Assembly: GCA_004554205.1 (NCBI GenBank)
Contig: SFNH01000048.1
Span: forward strand, 1-14,459
Direction of reading: 5' to 3'
DNA: 14,459 nucleotides
Source: Clostridium sp.
Lineage (GTDB): Bacteria > Bacillota > Clostridia > Lachnospirales > Lachnospiraceae
Part shown: in pieces, positions 1 to 6,144 of the stretch
How positions within the stretch are numbered: position 1 is the stretch's first letter
Layout of the letters: each line of letters starts with the position of its first letter
The notes under the pieces: model-generated
What the model saw: the letters and a program-made list of their open reading frames with translations, nothing else
Database searches by the model: none
Told to the model about the DNA's origin: nothing
Translations under genes and position numbers: made by a program

Positions 1-330
1 GTCTATCACATTCCTGAAGTCCTCATCCAGCACCCCGTGGATTCCGCCTGCCTGACTGTACGCGTTCAGCACATGATCCGACAAAAGCACATCGCCGCCA
101 AACAGAAGCCGAACCGGCTGCGCTTCCTTTTCCTCCGGTGCAGTCTCCTCCGTCTCGATCACGATCTCCTCCGTCCCCGCGTCACTCTCCGCGATTATGA
201 CCACGTCCTGCGTCTGCGTGTCTGTTTCCGCTTCGATTCGCTCATACGCCTGTCCCCGGCAACCGATAAGCCCCATGCCCATCGCCAACACAGCAGCCGT
301 AAGCGCCGCCCTTTTCCATGATCCCTTCAC
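1..330 (-). CDS. CapA-family (PGA_cap-like) lipoprotein, 5' part only
   Basis: The first 110 codons of a gene that continues beyond the left edge. The start is GTG at 330-328. It is preceded by an AGGGAG ribosome binding site about six bases upstream, and the only nearby ATG is out of frame. The product opens with a short basic stretch and a hydrophobic segment ending in a lipobox LIGC (Cys24), so it should be an exported lipoprotein. Residues 25-72 are a low-complexity linker rich in Glu and Thr. A folded domain begins near residue 73 with LLFGGDVLLSD, which resembles the opening GDxxL motif of the CapA/PGA_cap family. These are metallophosphatase-like proteins related to poly-gamma-glutamate capsule synthesis. 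What is seen is the signal, linker and motif. The family call rests on that one motif, and the substrate is unknown. Many clostridial members are not in capsule operons. Confidence 0.72.
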   Translation of the reverse strand, partial: MKGSWKRAALTAAVLAMGMGLIGCRGQAYERIEAETDTQTQDVVIIAESDAGTEEIVIETEETAPEEKEAQPVRLLFGGDVLLSDHVLNAYSQAGGIHGVLDEDFRNVID

Positions 331-386
331 GCCTGTCTCCCTCGTCGTTGTCACTGATAATCTGTAACAGTTTAGCTATACATCCT

Positions 387-415
387 ATATTAACATGGAC
401 TCCGCTCAGAATCAA
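387..415 (-). promoter_or_regulatory. Sigma-A type promoter of the CapA-like gene
   Basis: Read on the minus strand, TTGATT (415-410) and TAATAT (392-387) are separated by 17 bases. The expected transcription start lies near 380, leaving a leader of about 50 bases. A TAACAGTTT repeat motif (365-373 on the plus strand) falls inside that leader. Confidence 0.5.
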
Positions 416-432
416 CCGTTGTCGTCCGCTGC

Positions 433-545
433 GTAACAGTTCCGGGCTATGCGGCTGGGGCTATCCAGCCCTGAGGGAGCGGTGTAAACCTTACCGTGAG
501 GGAAGACGGTGAACACTTTTGCGAGGTGCCCGAACAAAAGAGAAA
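433..545. repeat. Intergenic repeat element, TAACAGTTC-to-CGAACAAAAG type
   Basis: This gene-free stretch starts with GTAACAGTTC (433-442) and ends with CCGAACAAAAGAGAAA (530-545). The ending 16-mer is identical to the complement of 1627-1642. Inside are two small hairpins: GGCTGG/CCAGCC (453-458 with 465-470) and ACCGT/ACGGT (493-497 with 506-510). The sequence after the first motif (GCTATGCGGC) resembles what follows the same motif at 5990 and 14342. I read it as one member of a dispersed non-coding repeat family. The rest of 331-617 holds promoters and nothing else that I can support. Confidence 0.5.
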
Positions 546-570
546 CCCCCGCTTTTTTCACTTCTCCCCC

Positions 571-599
571 TTGCCATCTGGTTTCCAATACTATATAAT
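571..599 (+). promoter_or_regulatory. Sigma-A promoter of the DUF1836 gene
   Basis: TTGCCA (571-576) and TATAAT (594-599) are 17 bases apart. A GAGGTG ribosome binding site follows at about 607-612, just before ATG 618, so the leader would be very short. Both transcription and initiation signals of the broken gene look intact. Confidence 0.65.
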
Positions 600-617
600 A
601 GGGTGAGAGGTGACAAA

Positions 618-1179
618 ATGAAGACCAACGATGAGCGATTAAACGATATTTTAAACCGACTCGACAGCCTGTCCTACATCAAGCTCGAGAAAATCCCGGA
701 TATCGACCTGTATATATAAGGCGCTTACGAAGACCATGATCAACAACTACGCCAAAAATAACCTCCTCCCCCCGCCTGTCCGTAAGAAGTACGGCAAGGA
801 GCACATTATCCTGTTGCTGTTTATCTACTACTATAAGAACCTGCTCTCCTTCAGCGACATCGAGCAGCTCCTGGGCCCGATCACTGAAAAGCACTTTGAC
901 GCCTCCGCCGAGCTGCCGCTTGCCGCCGTCTACGAGGAAGTATTTTCGTTGGAAAAGCGGCAGATGGAACGCTTAAAGGAGGACGTGAAGGCAAAGTTTG
1001 AGGCGTCGCGGGAAACCTTCCCGGATACCTCCGCGGATGACAAGGAATACCTGCAGTTGTTCACATTTATCAGCGAGCTGTCATTTGATATTTATTTAAA
1101 AAAGCAGATGGTCGAGATGATGATCGACCAGCTCCGGGATGAGAACCCGCCGGAGAGAGACAAAAAGAAAAAGCGCTGA
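618..1179 (+). pseudogene. DUF1836 family protein gene, broken by an internal deletion
   Basis: Translation from ATG 618, which has a good ribosome binding site, gives a 33-residue peptide ending IPDIDLYI and then TAA at 717-719. The rest of the gene continues in another frame. That frame reads KALTKTMINNY across 718-750, then LLPPPVRKKYGKEH, and runs to TGA at 1177-1179. As I recall the DUF1836 family, IPxIDLY is followed by about 20 residues (beginning MDQVTTF) before the xLTKTMINNY segment. Here the two are almost adjacent, so roughly 60 bases appear to be missing and the frame has shifted. The C-terminal 147 codons from ATG 736 could be translated only by weak re-initiation; only an AAGG lies 11 bases upstream. 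The C-terminus is highly charged (KKKKR). DUF1836 function is unknown; some members are described as putative DNA-binding or sporulation-associated. A functional split gene or an assembly error is possible but less likely. Confidence 0.72.
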
Positions 1180-1204
1180 CACCGCCTGATGTGAGCGCTT
1201 TTTT
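1168..1204. terminator. Bidirectional intrinsic terminator between DUF1836 gene and yerC
   Basis: The stem AAAAAGCGCT (1168-1177) pairs with AGCGCTTTTT (1194-1203). An inner CAC/GTG pair extends it, and runs of T follow on either strand. It lies between convergent genes and overlaps the TGA stop codon at 1177-1179. Confidence 0.8.
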
Positions 1205-1222
1205 CGTTCCATAAAACTGCCC

Positions 1223-1528
1223 CTATTCGTCCGCGTCTCCCTTTATGTTCAGCCTCGTGAATACCATGTCATATCCGTCATTTCCATAATTTAAGGAGCG
1301 GTTTACGCGGCTGATAGTTGCTGTGGACGCGCCGGTCTTGTCCGCGATTTCCAGATACGTCTTCTTCTCGCGCAGCATCTTCGCCACCTCATAGCGCTGT
1401 GACAGGGACAAAAGCTCATTGACCGTGCATACATCCTCAAAAAAAGCGTAGCACTCCTCCTGGCTTTTCAGAGCCAGAACCGCCTGGAACAGATGATCCA
1501 CCGCCTCTGTCTTGATCTTTTTGTTCAT
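1223..1528 (-). CDS. yerC: YerC/YecD-family TrpR-related DNA-binding regulator
   Basis: A 101-residue, all-helical small regulator. It closely follows the Bacillus subtilis YerC pattern: an N-terminal helical dimerisation part with SxEECYxFFEDVCTxNEL (about 22-39), then LSQRYEVAKMLREKKTY, then a helix-turn-helix (about 54-79) with IADKTGASTATISRVNRSLNYG. This family belongs to the TrpR superfamily, which binds DNA as a dimer. Whether this branch senses tryptophan or another ligand is not known to me. Length is normal for the family. ATG 1528 has GAGGGG upstream with about eight intervening bases. A palindrome lies 46 bases upstream of the start codon and could be its own operator. It is convergent with the DUF1836 remnant and shares its terminator. 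No tryptophan genes are nearby. Confidence 0.9.
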   Translation of the reverse strand: MNKKIKTEAVDHLFQAVLALKSQEECYAFFEDVCTVNELLSLSQRYEVAKMLREKKTYLEIADKTGASTATISRVNRSLNYGNDGYDMVFTRLNIKGDADE

Positions 1529-1573
1529 AAAAAATTCCCCTCTTCCAAATACATACCGGCCGTAAGCCTTCTT

Positions 1574-1603
1574 TTTACTAGTTTAACATAGTAAACTTGT
1601 AAA
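1574..1603 (-). promoter_or_regulatory. yerC promoter region with trp-operator-like palindrome
   Basis: A near-perfect 22-base inverted repeat spans 1574-1595. Its arms TTTACTA and TAGTAAA are separated by GTTTAACA, and 9 of 11 half-site positions are symmetric. The core ACTAGTTTAACATAGT resembles the Escherichia coli trp operator core ACTAGTTAACTAGT. On the minus strand, TTTACA (1603-1598) followed after 17 bases by TAGTAA (1580-1575) could be the promoter. The -10 match is weak. The palindrome would then overlap the spacer and -10 box, which suits autorepression by the TrpR-like product. The palindrome is seen; its role is inferred. Confidence 0.5.
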
Positions 1604-1626
1604 GTCCATACCTGCGCGACAAAATC

Positions 1627-1912
1627 TTTCTCTTTTGTTCGGTCGACGGTGAGTATATACCCCGCTCCCTTGCGCCCGGCACTCCCAGCCGCAAGGCGCC
1701 GGAAGACAGGCCCAGTGACGATAGCGAGGCTTCCGTAGCGAGGTCTGCGCTAGCGCCGCCACCAAGCGCGTTGTCTGAGCGAAGCGAGTTTCGCGCGACT
1801 GGCGGCTAATAAGCGCGCGGACCGAGTAGGAAACGCAGCGTGTCACACGGGCTGTCTGTCCGGGAGCTGCGGCGTAAAATCCGCGAAAGTCTCAGCAAGG
1901 CTGAACTGTTAC
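1627..1912 (-). repeat. Composite intergenic repeat element, long copy
   Basis: Read on the minus strand, it begins GTAACAGTTCAGCC (1912-1899) and ends CCGAACAAAAGAGAAA (1642-1627), the same terminal modules as the element at 433-545. It also carries AGCGCGCGGACCGAG (1812-1826), identical to 7168-7182. The middle is rich in short repeats such as TAGCGAGG and CGAAGCGAG. No credible protein is encoded here. Together with the following hairpin region it fills most of the 613-base gap between yerC and the substrate-binding protein gene. Confidence 0.55.
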
Positions 1913-1925
1913 TCTAAACAGCTAT

Positions 1926-1991
1926 GTCTGCTGACGCAGACACCACCATGCATGAAAGTCGATTGCTCCGTGCTTCGCACTCCCGCAATCG
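1926..1991. repeat. Hairpin-rich repeat sequence adjoining the composite element
   Basis: Two clear hairpins are visible. GTCTGC/GCAGAC (1926-1931 with 1936-1941) has a four-base loop. A longer one pairs CGATTGC (1960-1966) with GCAATCG (1985-1991) around an inner GTGC-TTC-GCAC stem (1970-1980). The palindrome CATGCATG lies between them. The structure is REP-like. I see nothing functional in the rest of 1992-2129 and no convincing promoter for the downstream gene. Confidence 0.4.
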
Positions 1992-2141
1992 CTGCCGGTA
2001 TTCGCAAATCGCCCCAGTCGTTTCACTCCTGTGGCTTTTTTGCTCATACCGGCTTGCCCGTCCAATGTCTGTGTGTTTCGCCATGCAAGCATTCCTTTGA
2101 AATACACTGTGAGTATTAAGATTTCCGTCAGGAGGATTTCT

Positions 2142-3137
2142 ATGAAAAAAAGAATGAAAGCGATCTGTCTGATAAGCGCCGCCGTGCTTGCACTGACCGG
2201 ATGTGGGGGCGCGGGCAAGTCAGGGCTGACGCAGGTAACCCTAAACGAGGTCGCCCACTCCATCTTCTACGCGCCTCAGTACGCCGCCATCGAGCTCGGC
2301 TACTTTGAGGATGAGGGGATTGACCTTAAGCTGGTAAACGGAGCCGGCGCCGACAAGGTCATGACAGCGCTTGTATCCGGCGACGCGGATATCGGATTCA
2401 TGGGGTCGGAGGCGAGCATCTACACCTACGCCCAGGGCGCCGGGGATTACGCCGTAAACTTCGCCCAGCTCACCCAGCGGGCGGGGAACTTCTTAGTCGC
2501 AAGAGAGCCTGACACCGACTTTCACTGGCAGAAACTGATAGGGAAGAAGGTTCTCGGCGGCCGTGCCGGCGGTATGCCCCAGATGGTCTTTGAATATATC
2601 CTGAAAAAGAACGGCATCGACCCGAAGACGGACCTCACCATCGACCAGAGCATCAGCTTCGGCCTGACCGCCGCCGCGTTCACAAGCGACGACTCCGACT
2701 ACACTGTAGAATTTGAGCCGTTCGCGACAGGTCTTGAGATGGAGGGAAGCGGCTATGTGGTAGCCTCCCTCGGCACGGATTCCGGGTATGTTCCCTACAC
2801 CGCCTACTGCGCGAAAAAAAGCTATATCGAGGCGCATCCGGACGTGATCCAGAAGTTTACCAATGCCATCCAGCGCGGCATGGATTATGTAAACAGCCAT
2901 TCCTCCGAGGAGATCGCCAAAGTCATTCAGCCGCAGTTTAAGGAGACGCCGTTAGAAAAGATCACGGCCATCGTGGAACGTTATAAATTCCAGGACACCT
3001 GGAAGAAAGACACGGTTTTTGAGAAGGAGAGCTTTGAGCTGCTCCAGAATATCCTTGAGGAGGCCGGGGAGCTCCCCGCCCGCGTGCCCTACGAAGAACT
3101 CGTGACGACGGAATTCTCGAAAAAAGCGCTCCAGTAA
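2142..3137 (+). CDS. ABC transporter substrate-binding lipoprotein (NMT1/SsuA/THI5-like)
   Basis: A 331-residue exported lipoprotein. ATG 2142 is chosen because AGGAGG lies six bases upstream and the protein then starts with a proper lipoprotein signal: MKKRMK, a hydrophobic stretch, and lipobox LTGC with Cys21. An in-frame ATG at 2031 would put the signal in the middle of the protein. The mature part has NMT1/SsuA-type features: SIFYAPQYAAIELGYFEDEGID near residues 40-60, then LVSGDADIGFMGSEASI, and later a PYTAYCAKKSYIEAHPDVIQKF segment. This family delivers thiamine precursors, alkanesulfonates, nitrate or taurine to ABC importers. The ligand cannot be read from the sequence. No permease or ATPase gene lies beside it, and I saw no thiamine (TPP) riboswitch upstream, so it is either an orphan or served by a distant transporter. 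The gene ends inside a terminator hairpin. Confidence 0.88.
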   Translation: MKKRMKAICLISAAVLALTGCGGAGKSGLTQVTLNEVAHSIFYAPQYAAIELGYFEDEGIDLKLVNGAGADKVMTALVSGDADIGFMGSEASIYTYAQGAGDYAVNFAQLTQRAGNFLVAREPDTDFHWQKLIGKKVLGGRAGGMPQMVFEYILKKNGIDPKTDLTIDQSISFGLTAAAFTSDDSDYTVEFEPFATGLEMEGSGYVVASLGTDSGYVPYTAYCAKKSYIEAHPDVIQKFTNAIQRGMDYVNSHSSEEIAKVIQPQFKETPLEKITAIVERYKFQDTWKKDTVFEKESFELLQNILEEAGELPARVPYEELVTTEFSKKALQ

Positions 3138-3150
3138 TGAGCGCTTTTTC
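3120..3150. terminator. Bidirectional terminator between the binding-protein gene and the carboxypeptidase gene
   Basis: AAAAAGCGCT (3121-3130) pairs with AGCGCTTTTT (3140-3149) around a nine-base loop. The TAA stop of the upstream gene (3135-3137) lies in the loop. A and T runs on both sides suit termination from either direction, and the flanking genes are convergent. Confidence 0.8.
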
Positions 3151-3156
3151 CATGGT

Positions 3157-4410
3157 TTACGTCCCGCTTTCGCACATTTTTCCCATCATCCACGCGCGGC
3201 CCGCCTTTTTGAGATAATCAGGATACCCCGCCTTGCGAACACTCCCGTCCGTCAGAACATCCACCTCGCCCAGAGCTTTTCCGTTTAACTCATAGCGGAT
3301 CACGCCCGCCTTCATTCCCGGCTCGACCGGGGCGTCGATGCTCTCCGGCAGCAAAAGCTTCTTCTCAATGGCCCCGAAATCCTCCCCGCTTAAGCTCAGA
3401 TAAGAAAAACCGCCCGCGTATTTAAGCGGCACCTCTTCCCGGACGCCATCGCTCACCGGCATCATCGCAAGCTGCGGCATTTCCGTGTCCTCGTACAGCT
3501 TACAGTTTGCGTACCCATAGTTTAAGAGCGTCTGCGCGTCGGCAAAGCGCGCCTTGAAATCCGGCGCCGCCATGATGGCCGCGATCAGATGTACCCCATC
3601 CTTCTCCGCCGTGGCGGACAGGCAGTACTTCGCCGTGGAGGTCGATCCGGTCTTTAAGCCCGTCACCCGGAAATTCGTCGCCATCTTTAACAGCTTGTTG
3701 GTGTTGGAAAGCCCGAACTCCTTTGTCCCCTGTTTTGTCACATGCGTGATATTCTCCATCCAGATGGTAGAATAATTCTGAACCTGCGGATACTTTGTGA
3801 TAAGCTCCCTTGACATGATCGCGATATCCCGCGCGGTCGTTAAATGCTCCGGCGAATCGGTGAGCCCGCAGCAGTCCACAAAATGCGTGCCCGTCATGCC
3901 AAGCCCCGCGGCCCGCTCATTCATCTTCCTGACAAATTCATCCTCCGTCCCGGCTACGAACTCCGCCATCGCCACGGACGCATCGTTTCCGGATGCGATG
4001 ACGATGCACTTGATCAAAGTCTCCACCGTCTGAATCTCCCCCTCCTCCAAAAAGACCTGCGACCCGCCCATGGATTTTGCGTAGGCGCTCGTCACGACCT
4101 CGTCGGTCAGCTTGATCTTCCCGGAATCAATGGCGTCGAAGATCAGGATCAGGGTCATGATCTTGGTAATGCTTGCCGGGCTCCGCTTCTCGTCCGCATT
4201 TTTCTCATAGATCACCTGCCCCGTGGACGCCTCCATGAGCAGGGCGCTGGGCGCCGAGATCTCCGGCCCCGGCACGGCCGCCTCCACAGCCGTCTCGACT
4301 GACGCCTCCGCCTGACGAACCGCCGGGGGCGCCTCCACCACCTTCGCCTGTGACGGCATCACAAGCGGCGCCATGACCGTCAGACATAATGCAAATAGTA
4401 CAGATTTCAT
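3157..4410 (-). CDS. D-alanyl-D-alanine carboxypeptidase (peptidase S11, DacF/PBP5 type)
   Basis: A 417-residue penicillin-binding protein that trims the terminal D-Ala from peptidoglycan stem peptides outside the membrane. All three active-site motifs are present: SxxK as SITK (Ser80-Lys83), SGN (140-142) and KTG (253-255). Residues 1-22 form a cleavable-looking signal peptide. It is followed by a Pro/Ala/Glu/Val-rich linker up to about residue 50. The catalytic domain covers about 50-300, and a beta-rich PBP5_C-like domain follows (about 305-395, containing KAGVIRYELNGKALGEVDVLTDG). The C-terminal LKKAGRAWMMGKM may be the amphipathic membrane-binding tail. ATG 4410 has GAGGG a few bases upstream. 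The gene is divergent from the polysaccharide deacetylase gene and convergent with the binding-protein gene. Length and motifs are ordinary for clostridial DacF proteins; which paralogue this is cannot be decided. Confidence 0.95.
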   Translation of the reverse strand: MKSVLFALCLTVMAPLVMPSQAKVVEAPPAVRQAEASVETAVEAAVPGPEISAPSALLMEASTGQVIYEKNADEKRSPASITKIMTLILIFDAIDSGKIKLTDEVVTSAYAKSMGGSQVFLEEGEIQTVETLIKCIVIASGNDASVAMAEFVAGTEDEFVRKMNERAAGLGMTGTHFVDCCGLTDSPEHLTTARDIAIMSRELITKYPQVQNYSTIWMENITHVTKQGTKEFGLSNTNKLLKMATNFRVTGLKTGSTSTAKYCLSATAEKDGVHLIAAIMAAPDFKARFADAQTLLNYGYANCKLYEDTEMPQLAMMPVSDGVREEVPLKYAGGFSYLSLSGEDFGAIEKKLLLPESIDAPVEPGMKAGVIRYELNGKALGEVDVLTDGSVRKAGYPDYLKKAGRAWMMGKMCESGT

Positions 4411-4519
4411 AGGGTCCCTCGACTCAATATTTATATATTAGTGTATGGCTATTTCGTAAGTTCTATGTTATGATAATGATGATGAGGTCAAAAGGTATTT
4501 TTACCCCTATGAGAGAGAA
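4411..4519. promoter_or_regulatory. Divergent promoter region, carboxypeptidase / deacetylase
   Basis: A 109-base AT-rich stretch between divergent start codons that must carry both promoters. On the minus strand, TTACGA followed by TATATA or TATAAA with 16-18 bases between is a weak candidate. On the plus strand, TATGATAAT near 4470 could be a -10 region without a good -35. Neither is convincing. Confidence 0.3.
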
Positions 4520-4534
4520 ATGAGGTTTTCGATC

Positions 4535-5992
4535 ATGTATAAATTCGGATACGACAGAGAATACCGCAGAAGGCGCAGGCGAAGCGCGGCTCGGCGTGTG
4601 GCCGGTGTGGCGCTCTGCATTGCGCTGATCGGCGTCGTGGGCGCCGCTGCCGTTTTTTTCAGCAAAAAGATGATGAAGGGCGCCGGGAACGATTCCGATC
4701 CGGCTGTGGTGATCGCCCAGAGTGAGCCGGAAGAACAGGCTGTTTCCGCCTCATCCGGGGCGCTTCCCGAATCGCCTGCCGCGGAGAGCGAGCCCATCTC
4801 CGTCACCTCCGCATCGGAAGCGCTGCTTAAGGAGGCAGAGCGGCTTGCGGCGGGCTACGATTACGACGCCGCCATTGCCCTTCTGAAAGGTGACGGCCAG
4901 TATATAAATGACGCCGCGATGCAGGAGGCAGTCGCAGACTACGAAGCAACAAAGAAGGCCCTGGTGCGCTTTCCCATAAGCGAGGTCACCCATGTATTTT
5001 TCCACTCGCTGGTGGCGGACAACGCAAAGGCATTTGACGGCGACGAAGATACCAAGGGCTACAACCAGGTGATGACTACCATAAGCGAATTTAATAAGAT
5101 CCTCAAGACGATGTATGACAAGGGCTATGTGCTGGTGCGTCTCCACGACCTTGCGTACGAGACCACCGATGAGAACGGCAATACCGTTATGAAGGCGGGA
5201 GAGATCATGCTCCCTGAGGGCAAGACGCCGTTTGTCATGTCCCAGGACGACCTGTGCTACTATCCCTACATGACCGGAGACGGCTTCGCCACCCGCATGA
5301 TCATCGGCGAGGACGGCAAGCCCACCTGCGAGATGGTGATGGACGACGGCTCCGTTTCCGTCGGCTCCTATGACCTGGTTCCGCTCCTTGAGGACTTTAT
5401 CCGGGAGCACCCGGACTTTTCCTACAAGGGCGCGCGGGCTGTTCTCGCATTCACCGGATACGAGGGCATCCTTGGCTACCGCACCGCCGACTCGTACAAG
5501 GACTCCCCCACCTACGAACAGGATCGTCAGGCCGCTGCCGAAGTGGCACAGTGCTTAAAGGACAATGGCTGGGAGCTCGCCTCCCACAGTTGGGGGCACT
5601 TAAATCTCGCCACCGTGTCATGGGAACGCTTCAAGGCCGATACAGACAAGTGGGAGGCGCAGGTGGATTCCCTGATCGGCCCCACGGACATCATCCTCTA
5701 CCCGTTCGGCGCGGATATCGGGGACTGGCATCCGTACACCTCGGAAAATGAGCGCTACAACTACCTGTACAATGCGGGCTTCCGCTACTTCTGCAACGTC
5801 GATTCCAACAAATACTGGCTTCAGCTCGGCGATAAATACCTGCGCCAGGGCCGCCGCAACCTGGACGGCTACCGGATGTGGAAGGACATGACCGCCGAGG
5901 CGGAGGGCCGCTCCCGCAAGTTGGACGACCTCTTCCGCGCAGAGGATATATTCGATCCCGACCGCCCGACACCGGTGCCAAATATGGAATAA
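4535..5992 (+). CDS. Membrane-anchored polysaccharide deacetylase family protein
   Basis: A 485-residue protein if translated from ATG 4535, where GAGGT (4522-4526) is a good ribosome binding site. ATG 4520 in the same frame has only GAGAGAG upstream. The N-terminus is Arg-rich (RRRRRRSAARR) and is followed by one membrane segment (about 22-42), so the bulk lies outside the membrane. A variable Ser/Ala/Glu-rich stretch and a short helical region precede the catalytic domain (from about 145). NodB-type motifs are recognisable: the metal Asp pair in SQDD (238-239), the two metal His in HSWGH (351 and 355), and LYPFG (388-392). Motif 1 (usually TFDD or TYDD) and motif 3 (usually RxPxG) are divergent. 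The family removes N- or O-acyl groups from cell-wall or other glycans; the substrate here is unknown. The TAA stop codon is the first three bases of an inverted-repeat element. Confidence 0.85.
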   Translation: MYKFGYDREYRRRRRRSAARRVAGVALCIALIGVVGAAAVFFSKKMMKGAGNDSDPAVVIAQSEPEEQAVSASSGALPESPAAESEPISVTSASEALLKEAERLAAGYDYDAAIALLKGDGQYINDAAMQEAVADYEATKKALVRFPISEVTHVFFHSLVADNAKAFDGDEDTKGYNQVMTTISEFNKILKTMYDKGYVLVRLHDLAYETTDENGNTVMKAGEIMLPEGKTPFVMSQDDLCYYPYMTGDGFATRMIIGEDGKPTCEMVMDDGSVSVGSYDLVPLLEDFIREHPDFSYKGARAVLAFTGYEGILGYRTADSYKDSPTYEQDRQAAAEVAQCLKDNGWELASHSWGHLNLATVSWERFKADTDKWEAQVDSLIGPTDIILYPFGADIGDWHPYTSENERYNYLYNAGFRYFCNVDSNKYWLQLGDKYLRQGRRNLDGYRMWKDMTAEAEGRSRKLDDLFRAEDIFDPDRPTPVPNME

Positions 5993-6140
5993 CAGTTCAG
6001 CCATGCGGCAATTTGTGCAAAAAGCGCTTAGGCAAGCTTGCTTGCATAAACGCTTTTTTGTATAAATTGATATATGATGGACATCAAAGCTTCTTGTTGT
6101 CATGCTTTTGAAAACAAGAAGATGCATGGCTGAACTGTTA
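5990..6140. repeat. 151-bp element with perfect 17-bp terminal inverted repeats
   Basis: TAACAGTTCAGCCATGC at 5990-6006 is repeated exactly, inverted, at 6124-6140. The interior contains a terminator (6019-6059) and a second hairpin, CTTCTTGTT (6090-6098) with AACAAGAAG (6113-6121). It encodes no protein. It lies exactly between two convergent genes; its left end supplies the TAA stop of the deacetylase gene, and its right end is four bases from the degV stop. The termini carry the TAACAGTTC signature of the dispersed repeat family. A MITE-like insertion or a complex termination region are both possible. Confidence 0.65.
6019..6059. terminator. Bidirectional terminator between deacetylase gene and degV
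   Basis: AAAAAGCG (6019-6026) pairs with CGCTTTTT (6051-6058). The stem continues, with two mismatches, to GCAAG/CTTGC around a CTTG loop. A A-run on the left and a T-run on the right suit both directions. Confidence 0.75.
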
Positions 6141-6144
6141 TATT

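Noticed and set aside
530..1660. The CGAACAAAAG repeats as a CRISPR array or attachment sites
   Set aside because: Copies are too few, irregularly spaced and in different orientations; no cas genes or integrase are present.
1583..1846. Open frame on the minus strand within the repeat region
   Set aside because: It is Arg/Ser-rich, has no ribosome binding site and consists of repeat modules and hairpins; not a credible protein.
2031..2141. Upstream in-frame start extending the substrate-binding protein by 37 residues
   Set aside because: It would bury the lipoprotein signal peptide, whereas ATG 2142 has a perfect AGGAGG site and gives a normal lipobox.
1860..2141. Possible TPP riboswitch before the NMT1/THI5-like binding protein
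   Set aside because: The conserved THI-box core sequences are not visible; the region is explained by repeat hairpins.
1922..2263. 113-codon open frame on the minus strand
   Set aside because: It overlaps the start of the substrate-binding protein gene and the hairpin-rich repeat; composition and lack of initiation signals argue against coding.
3844..4302. 152-codon open frame on the plus strand opposite the carboxypeptidase gene
   Set aside because: It is an antisense shadow of a gene with all active-site motifs; it has no recognisable domain of its own.
4751..5410. 219-codon open frame on the minus strand opposite the deacetylase gene
   Set aside because: Antisense shadow; the plus-strand frame has the membrane anchor and deacetylase motifs.
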